Positions 25,561 to 40,200 of a DNA stretch of 64,000 nt are shown here, in pieces. This stretch comes from Paratinospora sagittata (Eukaryota > Streptophyta > Magnoliopsida > Ranunculales > Menispermaceae): positions 33,802,741 through 33,866,740 of the forward strand of contig CM069593.1 of NCBI GenBank assembly GCA_035771175.1, in the 5' to 3' direction. The position numbers and the translations under genes were made by a program. How positions within the stretch are numbered: the first letter of the stretch is position 1; every line of letters starts with the position of its first letter. The notes beneath the pieces were generated by a model that saw only the letters and a list, made by a program, of their open reading frames with translations, was not told the DNA's origin and searched no databases.

Positions 25561-27995
25561 GATCGTGTCCTCATATTTCCAACACATTTTGAATTAATCA
25601 AATTGGAGTTAAAACGAAAGAGTTATGGTCTTTTGACGTTTACTTATTGATTCGTCAATCGATATGCCGATCGGTTAGCAAACTTATATATCAATCAACT
25701 ATCTTTTGGATCGATAACTTAGTTGACTGACTTGTATTTTGATTGACCAATCGGTATGTAAATTTTAAATAACCACAACTTTTTTGTTTTAACTTTGGTT
25801 TGAGTAATTGAAAATGAGTTTGATGGAGAAAGAGAATATCTACAAATTAATATGTTGTAGCTTGCTTTCGGAACACCGGTCACCGTTGATTTGTACTTTA
25901 AATAATTAGTAGCAACTGGTCCGGACACTGATTACTAGAAAGTTACTCAAAGCTGCTGGTTTTTTGGGTTCTGTCCACATATTTCCAACACATTTTGAAT
26001 TACTCAAATCGGAGTTAAAACGGAAGAGTTATGGTCATTTCAAGTTTATTTATCGATTGGTCAATGGATATGCCGGTGGGTAAGCAAACTTATATAGCAA
26101 TCAACTACCTTTTGGATCGATAAGTTTGTTGACTGACTAGTATATTGATTGACCAATTGGTACGTAAATTTTAAATAACCACAACTTTTTCATTTTATCT
26201 ATGGTTTGACTAATTCAAAATGAGTTGGATGGAGAAAGAGAATATCTACAAATTCATACGTTGTAGCTTACTTTTGGAACACCGGTCACCGTTGATTTGT
26301 ACTTTAAATAATTAGTAGCAACTGGTCTGGTCACTGATTACTGGAAAGTTACTCAAAGCTGCTGGTTTTTTCGGTTCTGTCCACATATTTCCAACACATT
26401 TTGAATTACTCAAATCGGAGTTAAAACGGAAGAGTTATGGTCATTTCAAGTTTATTTATCGATTGGTCAACTGATATGTCGGTGGGTAAGCAAACTTATA
26501 TAGCAATCAACTACCTTTTGGATCGATAAGTTAGTTGACTGACTAGTATATTGATTGACCAATCGGTACGTAAATTTTAAATAACCACAACTTTTTCATT
26601 TTAACTATGGTTTGAGTAATTCAAAATGAGTTGGATGGAGAAAGAGAATATCTACAAATTCATAGGCTGTAACTTACTTTCAGAACACCGGTCACCGTTG
26701 ATTTGTACTTTAAATAATTAGTAGCAACTGGTTCGGTCACTGATTACTGGAAAGTTACTGAAAGCTGCTGGTTTTTTGGATCCTCTCCACATATTTCCAA
26801 CACATTTTGAATTACTCAAATCGAAGTTAAAACGGAAGAGTTAGGGTCATTTCAAGTTTATTTATCGATTGGTCAATTGATATATCCGTCGGTAAGCAAA
26901 CTTATATAGCAATCAACTACCTTTTGGATCGATAAGTTAGTTGACTGACTAGTATATTGATTGACCAATCAGTACGTAAATTTTAAATAACCAAAACTTA
27001 TTCGTTTTAACTATGGTTTGAGTAATTTAAAATGAGTTGGATGCAGAAAGAGAATATCTACAAATTCATAGGCTGTAACTTACTTTCGGAACACCGGTAA
27101 CCGTTGATTTGTGCTTTGAATATTTAGTAGGAACTGGTCCGGTCACCGATTACAAAAAAGTCACCGAAAGCTGCTGGTTTTATAGATCGTGTCCTCATAT
27201 TTCCAACACATTTTGAATTACTCAAATTGGAGTTAAGACGAAAGAGTTATGGTCTTTTAGGGTTTACTTAGTGATTGGTCAATCGATATGTCGGTCGCTA
27301 AGCAAACTTATATATCAATCAACTACCTTTTGGATCGATAACTTAGTTGACTGACTTGTATATTGATTGACCAATGGGTACGTAAATTTTAAATAACCAC
27401 AATTTTTTCGTTTTAACTATGGTTTGAGTAATTGAAAATGAGTTTGATGGAGAAAGAGAATATCTACAAATTCATATGTTGTAGCTTACTTTCGGAACAC
27501 CGGTCACCGTTGATTTGTACTTTAAATATTTAGTAGCAACTGGTCCGGCCCCCGATTACTAAAAAGCCAACGAAAGCTGCTAGTTTTTTGATCGTGTCCT
27601 CATATTTCCAACACATTTTGAATTACTCAAATTGGAGTTAAAACGAAAGAGTTATGGTCTTTTGAGGTTTACTTATTGATTGGTCAATCGATATGCCGGT
27701 CGGTAAGAAAACTAATATATCAATCAACTACCTTTTGGATCGATAAGTTAGTTGACTGACTAGTATATTGATTGACCAATCGGTACGTAAATTTTAAATA
27801 ACCACAACTTATTCGTTTTAACTATGGTTTGAGTAATTTAAAATGAGTTGGATAGAGAAAGAGAATATCTACAAATTCATAGGCTTTAACTTACTTTCGG
27901 AACACCGGTAACCGTTGATTTGTACTGTGAATATTTAGTAGGACCTGGTCCGGTCACCAATTACTAAAAAGACACCGAAAGCTGCTGGTTTTTTA
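25561..27995 (+). repeat. HOR unit 5 (2435 bp)
   Basis: Monomer starts are 25561, 25967, 26373, 26779, 27185 and 27590. It has the same one-base loss before F and the same E variant as units 4 and 6, so these three units form the youngest tandem amplification in the domain. Confidence 0.9.
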
Positions 27996-30430
27996 GATCG
28001 TGTCCTCATATTTCCAACACATTTTGAATTAATCAAATTGGAGTTAAAACGAAAGAGTTATGGTCTTTTGACGTTTACTTATTGATTCGTCAATCGATAT
28101 GCCGATCGGTTAGCAAACTTATATATCAATCAACTATCTTTTGGATCGATAACTTAGTTGACTGACTTGTATTTTGATTGACCAATCGGTATGTAAATTT
28201 TAAATAACCACAACTTTTTTGTTTTAACTTTGGTTTGAGTAATTGAAAATGAGTTTGATGGAGAAAGAGAATATCTACAAATTAATATGTTGTAGCTTGC
28301 TTTCGGAACACCGGTCACCGTTGATTTGTACTTTAAATAATTAGTAGCAACTGGTCCGGACACTGATTACTAGAAAGTTACTCAAAGCTGCTGGTTTTTT
28401 GGGTTCTGTCCACATATTTCCAACACATTTTGAATTACTCAAATCGGAGTTAAAACGGAAGAGTTATGGTCATTTCAAGTTTATTTATCGATTGGTCAAT
28501 GGATATGCCGGTGGGTAAGCAAACTTATATAGCAATCAACTACCTTTTGGATCGATAAGTTTGTTGACTGACTAGTATATTGATTGACCAATTGGTACGT
28601 AAATTTTAAATAACCACAACTTTTTCATTTTATCTATGGTTTGACTAATTCAAAATGAGTTGGATGGAGAAAGAGAATATCTACAAATTCATACGTTGTA
28701 GCTTACTTTCGGAACACCGGTCACCGTTGATTTGTACTTTAAATAATTAGTAGCAACTGGTCTGGTCACTGATTACTGGAAAGTTACTCAAAGCTGCTGG
28801 TTTTTTCGGTTCTGTCCACATATTTCCAACACATTTTGAATTACTCAAATGGGAGTTAAAACGGAAGAGTTATGGTCATTTCAAGTTTATTTATCGATTG
28901 GTCAACTGATATGTCGGTGGGTAAGCAAACTTATATAGCAATCAACTACCTTTTGGATCGATAAGTTAGTTGACTGACTAGTATATTGATTGACCAATCG
29001 GTACGTAAATTTTAAATAACCACAACTTTTTCATTTTAACTATGGTTTGAGTAATTCAAAATGAGTTGGATGGAGAAAGAGAATATCTACAAATTCATAG
29101 GCTGTAACTTACTTTCAGAACACCGGTCACCGTTGATTTGTACTTTAAATAATTAGTAGCAACTGGTTCGGTCACTGATTACTGGAAAGTTACTGAAAGC
29201 TGCTGGTTTTTTGGATCCTCTCCACATATTTCCAACACATTTTGAATTACTCAAATCGAAGTTAAAACGGAAGAGTTAGGGTCATTTCAAGTTTATTTAT
29301 CGATTGGTCAATTGATATATCCGTCGGTAAGCAAACTTATATAGCAATCAACTACCTTTTGGATCGATAAGTTAGTTGACTGACTAGTATATTGATTGAC
29401 CAATCAGTACGTAAATTTTAAATAACCAAAACTTATTCGTTTTAACTATGGTTTGAGTAATTTAAAATGAGTTGGATGCAGAAAGAGAATATCTACAAAT
29501 TCATAGGCTGTAACTTACTTTCGGAACACCGGTAACCGTTGATTTGTGCTTTGAATATTTAGTAGGAACTGGTCCGGTCACCGATTACAAAAAAGTCACC
29601 GAAAGCTGCTGGTTTTATAGATCGTGTCCTCATATTTCCAACACATTTTGAATTACTCAAATTGGAGTTAAGACGAAAGAGTTATGGTCTTTTAGGGTTT
29701 ACTTAGTGATTGGTCAATCGATATGTCGGTCGCTAAGCAAACTTATATATCAATCAACTACCTTTTGGATCGATAACTTAGTTGACTGACTTGTATATTG
29801 ATTGACCAATGGGTACGTAAATTTTAAATAACCACAATTTTTTCGTTTTAACTATGGTTTGAGTAATTGAAAATGAGTTTGATGGAGAAAGAGAATATCT
29901 ACAAATTCATATGTTGTAGCTTACTTTCGGAACACCGGTCACCGTTGATTTGTACTTTAAATATTTAGTAGCAACTGGTCCGGCCCCCGATTACTAAAAA
30001 GCCAACGAAAGCTGCTAGTTTTTTGATCGTGTCCTCATATTTCCAACACATTTTGAATTACTCAAATTGGAGTTAAAACGAAAGAGTTATGGTCTTTTGA
30101 GGTTTACTTATTGATTGGTCAATCGATATGCCGGTCGGTAAGAAAACTAATATATCAATCAACTACCTTTTGGATCGATAAGTTAGTTGACTGACTAGTA
30201 TATTGATTGACCAATCGGTACGTAAATTTTAAATAACCATAACTTATTCGTTTTAACTATGGTTTGAGTAATTTAAAATGAGTTGGATAGAGAAAGAGAA
30301 TATCTACAAATTCATAGGCTTTAACTTACTTTCGGAACACCGGTAACCGTTGATTTGTACTGTGAATATTTAGTAGGACCTGGTCCGGTCACCAATTACT
30401 AAAAAGACACCGAAAGCTGCTGGTTTTTTA
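27996..30430 (+). repeat. HOR unit 6 (2435 bp)
   Basis: Monomer starts are 27996, 28402, 28808, 29214, 29620 and 30025. It is nearly identical to unit 5; private changes include caaatgggag near 28849. Confidence 0.9.
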
Positions 30431-32866
30431 GATCGTGTCCTCATATTTCCAACACATTTTGAATTAATCAAATTGGAGTTAAAACGAAAGAGTTATGGTC
30501 TTTTGACGTTTACTTATTGATTCGTCAATCGATATGCCGATCGGTTAGCAAACTTATATATCAATCAACTATCTTTTGGATCGATAACTTAGTTGACTGA
30601 CTTGTATTTTGATTGACCAATCGGTATATAAATTTTAAATAACCACAACTTTTTTGTTTTAACTTTGGTTTGAGTAATTGAAAATGAGTTTGATGGAGAA
30701 AGAGAATATCTACAAATTAATATGTTGTAGCTTGCTTTCGGAACACCGGTCACCGTTGATTTGTACTTTAAATAATTAGTAGCAACTGGTCCGGACACTG
30801 ATTACTAGAAAGTTACTCAAAGCTGCTGGTTTTTTGGGTTCTGTCCACATATTTCCAACACATTTTGAATTACTCAAATCGGAGTTAAAACGGAAGATTT
30901 ATGGTCATTTCAAGTTTATTTATCGATTGGTCAATGGATATGCCGGTGGGTAAGCAAACTTATATAGCAATCAACTACCTTTTGGATCGATAAGTTTGTT
31001 GACTGACTAGTATATTGATTGACCAATTGGTACGTAAATTTTAAATAACCACAACTTTTTCATTTTATCTATGGTTTGACTAATTCAAAATGAGTTGGAT
31101 GGAGAAAGAGAATATCTACAAATTCATACGTTGTAGCTTACTTTCGGAACACCGGTCACCGTTGATTTGTACTTTAAATAATTAGTAGCAACTGGTCTGG
31201 TCACTGATTACTGGAAAGTTACTCAAAGCTGCTGGTTTTTTCGGTCCTGTCCACATATTTCCAACACATTTTGAATTACTCAAATCGGAGTTAAAACGGA
31301 AGAGTTATGGTCATTTCAAGTTTATTTATCGATTGGTCAACTGATATGTCGGTGGGTAAGCAAACTTATATAGCAATCAACTACCTTTTGGATCGATAAG
31401 TTAGTTGACTGACTAGTATATTGATTGACCAATCGGTACGTAAATTTTAAATAACCACAACTTTTTCATTTTAACTATGGTTTGAGTAATTCAAAATGAG
31501 TTGGATGGAGAAAGAGAATATCTACAAATTCATAGGCTGTAACTTACTTTCAGAACACCGGTCACCGTTGATTTGTACTTTAAATAATTAGTAGCAACTG
31601 GTCCGGTCACTGATTACTAGAAAGTTACTGAAAGCTGCTGGTTTTTTGGATCCTCTCCACATATTTCCAACACATTTTGAATTACTCAAATCGAAGTTAA
31701 AACGGAAGAGTTAGGGTCATTTCAAGTTTATTTATCGATTGGTCAATTGATATGTCCGTCGGTAAGCAAACTTATATAGCAATCAACTACCTTTTGGATC
31801 GATAAGTTAGTTGACTGACTAGTATATTGATTGACCAATCAGTACGTAAATTTTAAATAACCAAAACTTATTCGTTTTAACTATGGTTTGAGTAATTTAA
31901 AATGAGTTGGATGCAGAAAGAGAATATCTACAAATTCATAGGCTGTAACTTACTTTCGGAACACCGGTAACCGTTGATTTGTGCTTTGAATATTTAGTAG
32001 GAACTGGTCCGGTCACCGATTACAAAAAAGTCACCGAAAGCTGCTGGTTTTATAGATCGTGTCCTCATATTTCCAACACATTTTGAATTACTCAAATTGG
32101 AGTTAAGACGAAAGAGTTATGGTCTTTTAGGGTTTACTTAGTGATTGGTCAATCGATATGCCGGTCGCTAAGCAAACTTATATATCAATCAACTACCTTT
32201 TGGATCGATAACTTAGTTGACTGACTTGTATATTGATTGACCAATGGGTACGTAAATTTTAAATAACCACAATTTTTTCGTTTTAACTATGGTTTGAGTA
32301 ATTGAAAATGAGTTTGATGGAGAAAGAGAATATCTACAAATTCATATGCTATAGCTTACTTTCGGAACACCGGTCACCGTTGATTTGTACTTTAAATATT
32401 TAGTAGCAACTGGTCTGGCCCCCGATTACTAAAAAGTCAACGAAAGCTGCTAGTTTTTTAGATCGTGTCCTCATATTTCCAACACATTTTGAATTACTCA
32501 AATTGGAGTTAAAACGAAAGAGTTATGGTCTTTTGAGGTTTACTTATTGATTGGTCAATCGATATGCCGGTCGGTAAGAAAACTAATATATCAATCAACT
32601 ACCTTTTGGATCGATAAGTTAGTTGACTGACTAGTATATTGATTGACCAATCGGTACGTAAATTTTAAATAACAATAACTTATTCGTTTTAAGTATGGTT
32701 TGAGTAATTTAAAATGAGTTGGATGGAGAAAGAGAATATCTACAAATTCATAGGCTGTAACTTACTTTCGGAACACCGGTAAAGGTTGATTTGTACTTTG
32801 AATATTTAGTAGGAACTGGTCCGGTCACCGATTACTAAAAAGTCAACGAAAGCTGCTAGTTTTTTA
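30431..32866 (+). repeat. HOR unit 7 (2436 bp), ancestral-type E and F
   Basis: Monomer starts are 30431, 30837, 31243, 31649, 32055 and 32461. A to C match units 5 and 6, but E keeps cgatatgccggtcgc and the intact ttttttagatcg junction. F diverges on its right side (aacaataac, aagtatgg, ggtaaagg). The boundary of the youngest amplification therefore lies inside this unit. Confidence 0.88.
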
Positions 32867-33272
32867 GATCGTGTCCTCATATTTCCAACACATTTTGAAT
32901 TACTCAAATTGGAGTTAAAACGAAAGAGTTATGGTCTTTTGAGGTTTACTTATTGATTGGTCAATCGATATGCCGGTCGGTAAGAAAACTAATATATCAA
33001 TCAACTACCTTTTGGATCGATAAGTTAGTTGACTGACTAGTATATTGATTGACCAATCGGTACGTAAATTTTAAATAACCATAACTTATTCGTTTTAACT
33101 ATGGTTTGAGTAATTTAAAATGAGTTGGATGGAGAAAGAGAATATCTACAAATTCATAGGCTTTAACTTACTTTCGGAACACCGGTAACCGTTGATTTGT
33201 ACTGTGAATATTTAGTAGGACCTGGTCCGGTCACCGATGACTAAAAAGACACCGAAAGCTGCTGGTTTTTTA

Positions 33273-33614
33273 GATCGTGTCCTCATATTTCCAACACATT
33301 TTGAATTAATCAAATTGGAGTTAAAACGAAAGAGTTATGGTGTTTTGACGTTTACTTATCGATAACTTAGTTGACTGACTTGTATGTTGATTGACCAATC
33401 GGTATGTAAATTTTAAATAACCACAACTTTTTTGTTTTAACTTTGGTTTGAGTAATTGAAAATGAGTTTGATGGAGAAAGAGAATATCTACAAATTCATA
33501 TGTTGTAGCTTACTTTCGGAACACCGGTCACCGTTGATTTGTACTTTAAATAATTAGTAGCAACTGGTCCGGACACTGATTACTAGAAAGTTACTCAAAG
33601 CTGCTGGTTTTTTG
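33273..33614 (+). repeat. Truncated monomer, 64-bp deletion
   Basis: This type A monomer is 342 bp. After tttacttat (ending near 33359) the sequence jumps to cgataacttag, skipping 64 bp that hold the inner gattcgtcaatcg dyad element and the cggttagc block. A short AT overlap lies at the junction. The loss removes most of the left half of the palindrome core. Confidence 0.92.
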
Positions 33615-34020
33615 GGTTCTGTCCACATATTTTCAACACATTTTGAATTACTCAAATCGGAGTTAAAACGGAAGAGTTATGGTCATTTCAAGTTTATTTA
33701 TCGATTGGTCAATGGATATGTCGGTGGGTAAGCAAACTTATATAGCAATCAACTACGTTTGGGATCGATAAGTTTGTTGACTGACTAGTATATTGATTGA
33801 CCAATTGGTACGTAAATTTTAAATAACCACAACCTTTTCATTTTATCTATGGTTTGACTAATTCAAAATGAGTTGGATGGAGAAAGAGAATATCTACAAA
33901 TTCATACGTTGTAGCTTACTTTCGGAACACCGGTCACCGTTGATTTGTACTTTAAATAATTAGTAGCAACTGGTCTGGTCACTGATTACTGGAAAGTTAC
34001 TCAAAGCTGCTGGTTTTTTG

Positions 34021-34407
34021 GATCCTGTCCACATATTTCCAACACATTTTGAATTACTCAAATCGGAGTTAAAACGGAAGAGTTATGGTCATTTCATGTT
34101 TGTTTATCGATTGGTCAATTGATATGTCGGTGGGTAAGCAAACTTATATAGCAATCAACTACCTTTTGGATCGATAAGTTAGTTGACTGACTAGTATATT
34201 GATTGACCAATAACCATAACTTATTCGTTTTAACTATGGTTTGAGTAATTTAAAATGAGTTGGATGAAGAAAGAGAATATCTAACAATTCATAGGCTGTA
34301 ACTTACTTTCGGAACACCGGTAACCGTTGATTTGTACTTTGAATATTTAGTAGGAACCGGTCCGGTCACCGATTACTAAAAAGTCACCGAAAGCTGCTGG
34401 TTTTATA
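34021..34407 (+). repeat. Truncated monomer, 19-bp deletion
   Basis: This monomer is 387 bp. At 34211/34212, gattgaccaat runs into aaccataac; the 19-bp cggtacgtaaattttaaat is missing. The 3-bp overlap AAT at the junction suggests slippage or end joining at a microhomology. Confidence 0.92.
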
Positions 34408-34813
34408 GATCGTGTCCTCATATTTCCAACACATTTTGAATTACTCAAATTGGAGTTAAGACGAAAGAGTTATGATCTTTTGAGGTTTACTTATTGATTG
34501 GTCAATCGATATGCCTGTCGGTAAGCAAACTTATATATCAATCAACTATCATTTGGGTCGATAACTTAGTTGACTGACTTGTTTATTGATTGACCAATCG
34601 GTACGTAAATTTTAAATAACCAAATTTTTTTCGTTTTAACTATGGTTTGAGTAATTGAAAATGAGTTTGATGGAGAAAGAAATTATCTACAAATTCATGT
34701 GATGTAGCTTACTTTCGGAACACCGGTCACCGTTGATTAGTACTTTAAATATTTAGTAGGAACTGGTCCGGTCACCGATTACAAAAAAGTCACCGAAAGC
34801 TGCTGGTTTTATA

Positions 34814-37247
34814 GATCGTGTCCTCATATTTCCAACACATTTTGAATTACTCAAATTGGAGTTAAGACGAAAGAGTTATGGTCTTTTGAGGTTTACTTAG
34901 TGATTGGTCAATCGATATGCCGGTCGCTAAGCAAACTTGTATATCAATCAACTATCTTTTGGATCGATAACTTAGTTGACTGACTTGTTTATTGATTGAC
35001 CAATCGGTACGTAAATTTTAAATAACCACAACTTTTTCGTTTTAACTACGGTGTGAGTAATTGAAAATGAGTTTGATGGAGAAAGAGAATACCTACAAAT
35101 TTATATGTTGTAGCTTACTTTCGGAACACCGATCTCCGTTGATTTGTACTTTAAACATTTAGTAGCAACTGGTCCGGTCACTGATTACTGGAAAGTCACT
35201 CAATGCTGTTGCTTTTTTAGATCCTGTCCTCATATTTCCAACACATTTTGAGTTAGTCAAATCGGATTTAAAACGAAAGAGTTATGGTCATTTCAAGTTT
35301 ATTTATCGATTGGTCAATTGATATGTCGGCCGATAAGCAAACTTATATAGCAATCAACTACCTTTTCGATCGATAAGTTAGTTGACTGACTAGTATATTG
35401 ATTGACCAATCGGTACGTAAATTTTAAATAACCGCAACTTATTCGTTTTAACTATGGTTTGAGTAATTTAAAATGAGTTGGATGAAGAAAGAGAAAATCT
35501 ACAAATTCATTAGCTGTAACTTACTTTCGGGACACCCGTAACCGTTGATTTGTACTTTGAATATTTAGTAGGAACTGGTCCGGTCATAGATTACTAAAAA
35601 GTCACCGAAAGCTGCTGGTTTTTTAGATCGTGTCCTCATGTTTCCAACACATTTTGAATTACTCAAATTGAAGTTAAAACGAAAGAGTTATGGTCTTTTG
35701 TCGTTTACTTATTGATTGGTCAATCGATATGCCGATCGGTAAGGAAACTTATATATCAATGAACTATATTTTGGATCGATAACTTAGTTGACTGACTTGT
35801 ATGTTGATTGATCAATCGGTACGTAAATTTTAAATAACCACAACTTTTTCGTTTTAACTATGGTTTGAGTAATTGAAAATGAGTTTGATGGAGAAAGAAA
35901 ATATCTACAAATTCATATGCTGTAGCTTTTTTTTGGAACACCGGTCACCGTTGATTAGTACTTTAAATATTTAGTAGCAACTGGTCCGTCACTGATCACT
36001 GGAAAGTCACTGAAAGTTGCTGCTTTTTTAGATCCTGTCCTCATATTTCCAACACATTTTGAATTAGTCAAATCGGAGTTAAAACGGAAGAGTTATGGTC
36101 ATTTCAAGTTTATTTATCGATTGGTCAATCGATATGTCGGTCGGTAAGCAAACTTATATAGCAATCAACTACCTTTTGGATCGATAAGTTAGTTGACTGA
36201 CTAGTATATTGATTGACCAATCGGTACATAAATTTTAAATGACCACAACTTTTTCATTTTAACTATGGTTTGAGTAATTGAAAATGAGTTAGATGGAGAA
36301 AGAGAATATCTACAAATTCATATGTTGTAGCTGAATTCCGGAACATCGGTCACTGTTGATTTGTCCTTTGAATATTTAGTAGGAACTGGTCCGGTCACCG
36401 ATTACTAAAAAGTCACCGAAAGCTGCTGGTTTTTTAGATCGTGTCCTCATATTTCCAACACATTTTGAATTACTCAAACAGGAGTTAAAACGAAAGAGTT
36501 ATGATCTTTTGAGGTTTACTTATTGATTGGTCAATCGATATGTCGGTCGGCAAGCAAACTTATATAGCAATCAACTACCTTTTGGATCGATAAGTTAGTT
36601 GACTGACTAGTATATTGATTGACCAATCGGTACCTAAATTTTAAATAACCACAACTTTTTCGTTTTAACTATGGTTTGAGTAATTCAAAATGAGTTGGAT
36701 GGAGAAAGAGAATATCTACAAATTCGTAGGCTATAACATACTTTCGGAACACCGGTAACCGTTGATTTGTACTTTGAATATTTAGTAGGAACTGGTGCTG
36801 TCACCGATTACTAAAAAGTCATCGAAAGCTGCTGGTTTTTTAGATCGTGTCCTCATATTTCCAACACATTTTGAATTACTGAAATCGGAGTTAAAATGAA
36901 AGAGTTATGGTCATTGGAGGTTTACTTATGGATTGGTCAATCGATATGTCGGTCGGCAAGCAAACTTATATAGCAATCAACTACCTTTTGGATCGATAAG
37001 TTAGTTGACTGACTAGTATATTGATTGACCAATCGGTACCTAAATTTTAAATAACCACAACTTTTTCGTTTTAACTACGGTTTGAGTAATTCAAAATGAG
37101 TTGGATGGAGAAAGAGAATATCTACAAATTCATAGGCTATAACAAACTTTCGGAACACCGGTAACCGTTGATTTGTACTTTGAATATTTAGTAGGAACTG
37201 GTCCGGTCACCGATTACTAAAAAGTCACCAAAAGCTGTTGGTTTATA
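34814..37247 (+). repeat. Six mixed monomers without clear higher-order period
   Basis: Starts are 34814, 35220, 35626, 36031, 36437 and 36843. Monomers 34408, 34814 and 35220 resemble the three-monomer unit that begins at 37248 (catttgggtcg, gatctccg, caatgctgtt), so they may be an older copy. Monomers 36437 and 36843 share gtcggtcggcaagc and cggtacctaaat. Confidence 0.78.
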
Positions 37248-40200
37248 GATCGTGTCCTCATATTTCCAACACATTTTGAATTACTCAAATTGGAGTTAAG
37301 ACGAAAGAGTTATGATCTTTTGAGGTTTACTTATTGATTGGTCAATCGATATGCCTGTCGGTAAGCAAACTTATATATCAATCAACTATCATTTGGGTCG
37401 ATAACTTAGTTGACTGACTTGTATATTGATTGACCAATCGGTACGTAAATTTTAAATAACCACAACTTTTTCGTTTTAACTATGGTTTGAGTAATTGAAA
37501 ATGAGTTTGATGGAGAAAGAAATTATCTACAAATTCATGTGTTGTTGCTTACTTTCGGAACACCGGTCACCGTTGATTAGTACTTTAAATATTTAGTAGG
37601 CACTGGTCCGGTCACCGATTACTAAAAAGTCATCGAAAGCTGTTGGTTTTTTAGATCGTGTCCTCATATTTCCAACACATTTTGAATTACTCAAATTGGA
37701 GTTAAAACGAAAGAGTTATGGTCTTTTGAGGTGTACTTATTCATTGGTCAATCGATATGCCGGTCGGTAAGCAAACTTATATATCAATCAACTATCTTTT
37801 GGATCGATAACTTAGTTGACTGACTTGTATATTGATTGACCAATCGGTACGTAAATTTTAAATAACCACAACTTTTTCGTTTTAACTACGGTTTGAGTAA
37901 TTGAAAATGAGTTTGATGGAGAAAGAGAATGCCTACAAATTTATATGTTGTAGCTTACTTTCGGAACACCGATCTCCGTTGATTAGTACTTTAAACATTT
38001 AGTAGCAACTGGTCCGGTCACTGATTACTGGAAAGTCACTCAATGCGGTTGCTTTTTTAGATCCTGTCCTCATATTTCCAACACATTTTGAGTTAGTCAA
38101 ATCGGACTTAAAACGAAAGAGTTATGGTCATTTCAAGTTTATTTATCGATTGGTCAATTGATATGTCGGTCGATAAGCAAACTTATATAGCAATCAACTA
38201 CCTTTTCGATCGATAACTTAGTTGACTGACTAGTATATTGATTGACCAATCGGTACCTAAATTTTAAATAACCACAACTTTTTCGTTTTAACTATGGTTT
38301 GAGTAATTCAAAATGAGTTGGATGGAGAAAGAGAATATCTACAAATTCATAGGCTATAACATACTTTCGGAACACCGGTAACCGTTATTTGTACTTTGAA
38401 TATTTAGTAGGAACTGGTCCGGTCACCGATTACTAAAAAGTCACCGAAAGCTGTTGGTTTATAGATCGTGTCCTCATATTTCCAACACATTTTGAATTAC
38501 TCAAATTGGAGTTAAGACGAAAGAGTTATGATCTTTTGAGGTTTACTTATTGATTGGTCAATCGATATGCCTGTCGGTAAGCAAACTTATATATCAATCA
38601 ACTATCATTTGGGTCGATAACTTAGTTGACTGACTTGTATATTGATTGACCAATCGGTACGTAAATTTTAAATAACCACAACTTTTTCGTTTTAACTATG
38701 GTTTGAGTAATTGAAAATGAGTTTGATGGAGAAAGAAATTATCTACAAATTCATGTGTTGTAGCTTACTTTCGGAACACCGGTCACCGTTGATTAGTACT
38801 TTAAATATTTAGTTGGAACTGGTCCGGTCACCGATTACTAAAAAGTCATCGAAAGCTGTTGGTTTTTTAGATCGTGTCCTCATATTTCCAACACATTTTA
38901 AATTACTCAAATTGGAGTTAAAACGAAAGAGTTATGGTCTTTTGAGGTGTACTTATTCATTGGTCAATCGATATGCCGGTCGGTAAGCAAACTTATATAT
39001 CAATCAACTATCTTTTGGATCGATAACTTAGTTGACTGACTTGTATATTGATTGACCAATCGGTACATAAATTTTAAATAACCACAACTTTTTCGTTTTA
39101 ACTACGGTTTGAGTAATTGAAAATGAGTTTGATGGAGAAAGAGAATACCTACAAATTCATATGTTGTAGCTTACTTTCGGAACACCGATCTCCGTTGATT
39201 AGTACTTTAAACATTTAGTAGCAACTGGTCCGGTCACTGATTACTGGAAAGTCACTCAATGCGGTTGCTTTTTTAGATCCTGTCCTCATATTTCCAACAC
39301 ATTTTGAGTTAGTCAAATCGGACTTAAAACGAAAGAGTTATGGTCATTTCAAGTTTATTTATCGATTGGTCAATTGATATGTCGGTCGATAAGCAAACTT
39401 ATATAGCAATCAACTACCTTTTCGATCGATAAGTTAGTTGACTGACTAGTATATTGATTGACCAATCGGTACCTAAATTTTAAATAACCACAACTTTTTC
39501 GTTTTAACTATGGTTTGAGTAATTCAAAATGAGTTGGATGGAGAAAGAGAATATCTACAAATTCATAGGCTATAACATACTTTCGGAACACCGGTAACCG
39601 TTGATTTGTACTTTGAATATTTAGTAGGAACTGGTCCGGTCACCGATTACTAAAAAGTCACCGAAAGCTGTTGGTTTATAGATCGTGTCCTCATATTTCC
39701 AACACATTTTGAATTACTCAAATTGGAGTTAAGACGAAAGAGTTATGATCTTTTGAGGTTTACTTATTGATTGGTCAATCGATATGCCTGTCGGTAAGCA
39801 AACTTATATATCAATCAACAGTCATTTGGGTCGATAACTTAGTTGACTGACTTGTATATTGATTGACCAATCGGTACGTAAATTTTAAATAACCACAACT
39901 TTTTCGTTTTAACTATGGTTTGAGTAATTGAAAATGAGTTTGATGGAGAAAGAAATTATCTACAAATTCATGTGCTGTAGCTTACTTTCGGAACACCGGT
40001 CACCGTTGATTAGTACTTTAAATATTTAGTAGGAACTGGTCCGGTCACCGATTACTAAAAAGTCATCGAAAGCTGTTGGTTTTTTAGATCGTGTCCTCAT
40101 ATTTCCAACACATTTTAAATTACTCAAATTGGAGTTAAAACGAAAGAGTTATGGTCTTTTGAGGTGTACTTATTCATTGGTCAATCGATATGCCGGTCGG

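Larger units (their letters stand above)
16222..32866 (+). repeat. Six-monomer higher-order repeat domain, seven units
   Basis: Units start at 16222, 18658, 21094, 23126, 25561, 27996 and 30431. The monomer order is A (gaattaatcaaattgg, gattcgtcaatcg), B (gggttctgtcc, caatggatatg), C (cggttctgtcc, caactgatatg), D (ggatcctctcc, gagttaggg), E (ttatagatc, ttaagacg) and F (gtaagaaaactaatatatc). Adjacent units differ at only a few positions by eye, much less than neighbouring monomers differ from each other. That contrast defines a recent HOR. Unit 3 is a five-monomer exception. Confidence 0.94.
32867..34813 (+). repeat. Decayed right edge of the six-monomer HOR
   Basis: Monomers start at 32867 (an extra F type), 33273 (A type, truncated), 33615 (B type), 34021 (C/D-like, truncated) and 34408 (E type). 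The order A, B, C/D, E is kept but identity to the core units is lower, and two of five monomers carry deletions. This matches the idea that array edges escape homogenisation. Confidence 0.83.
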
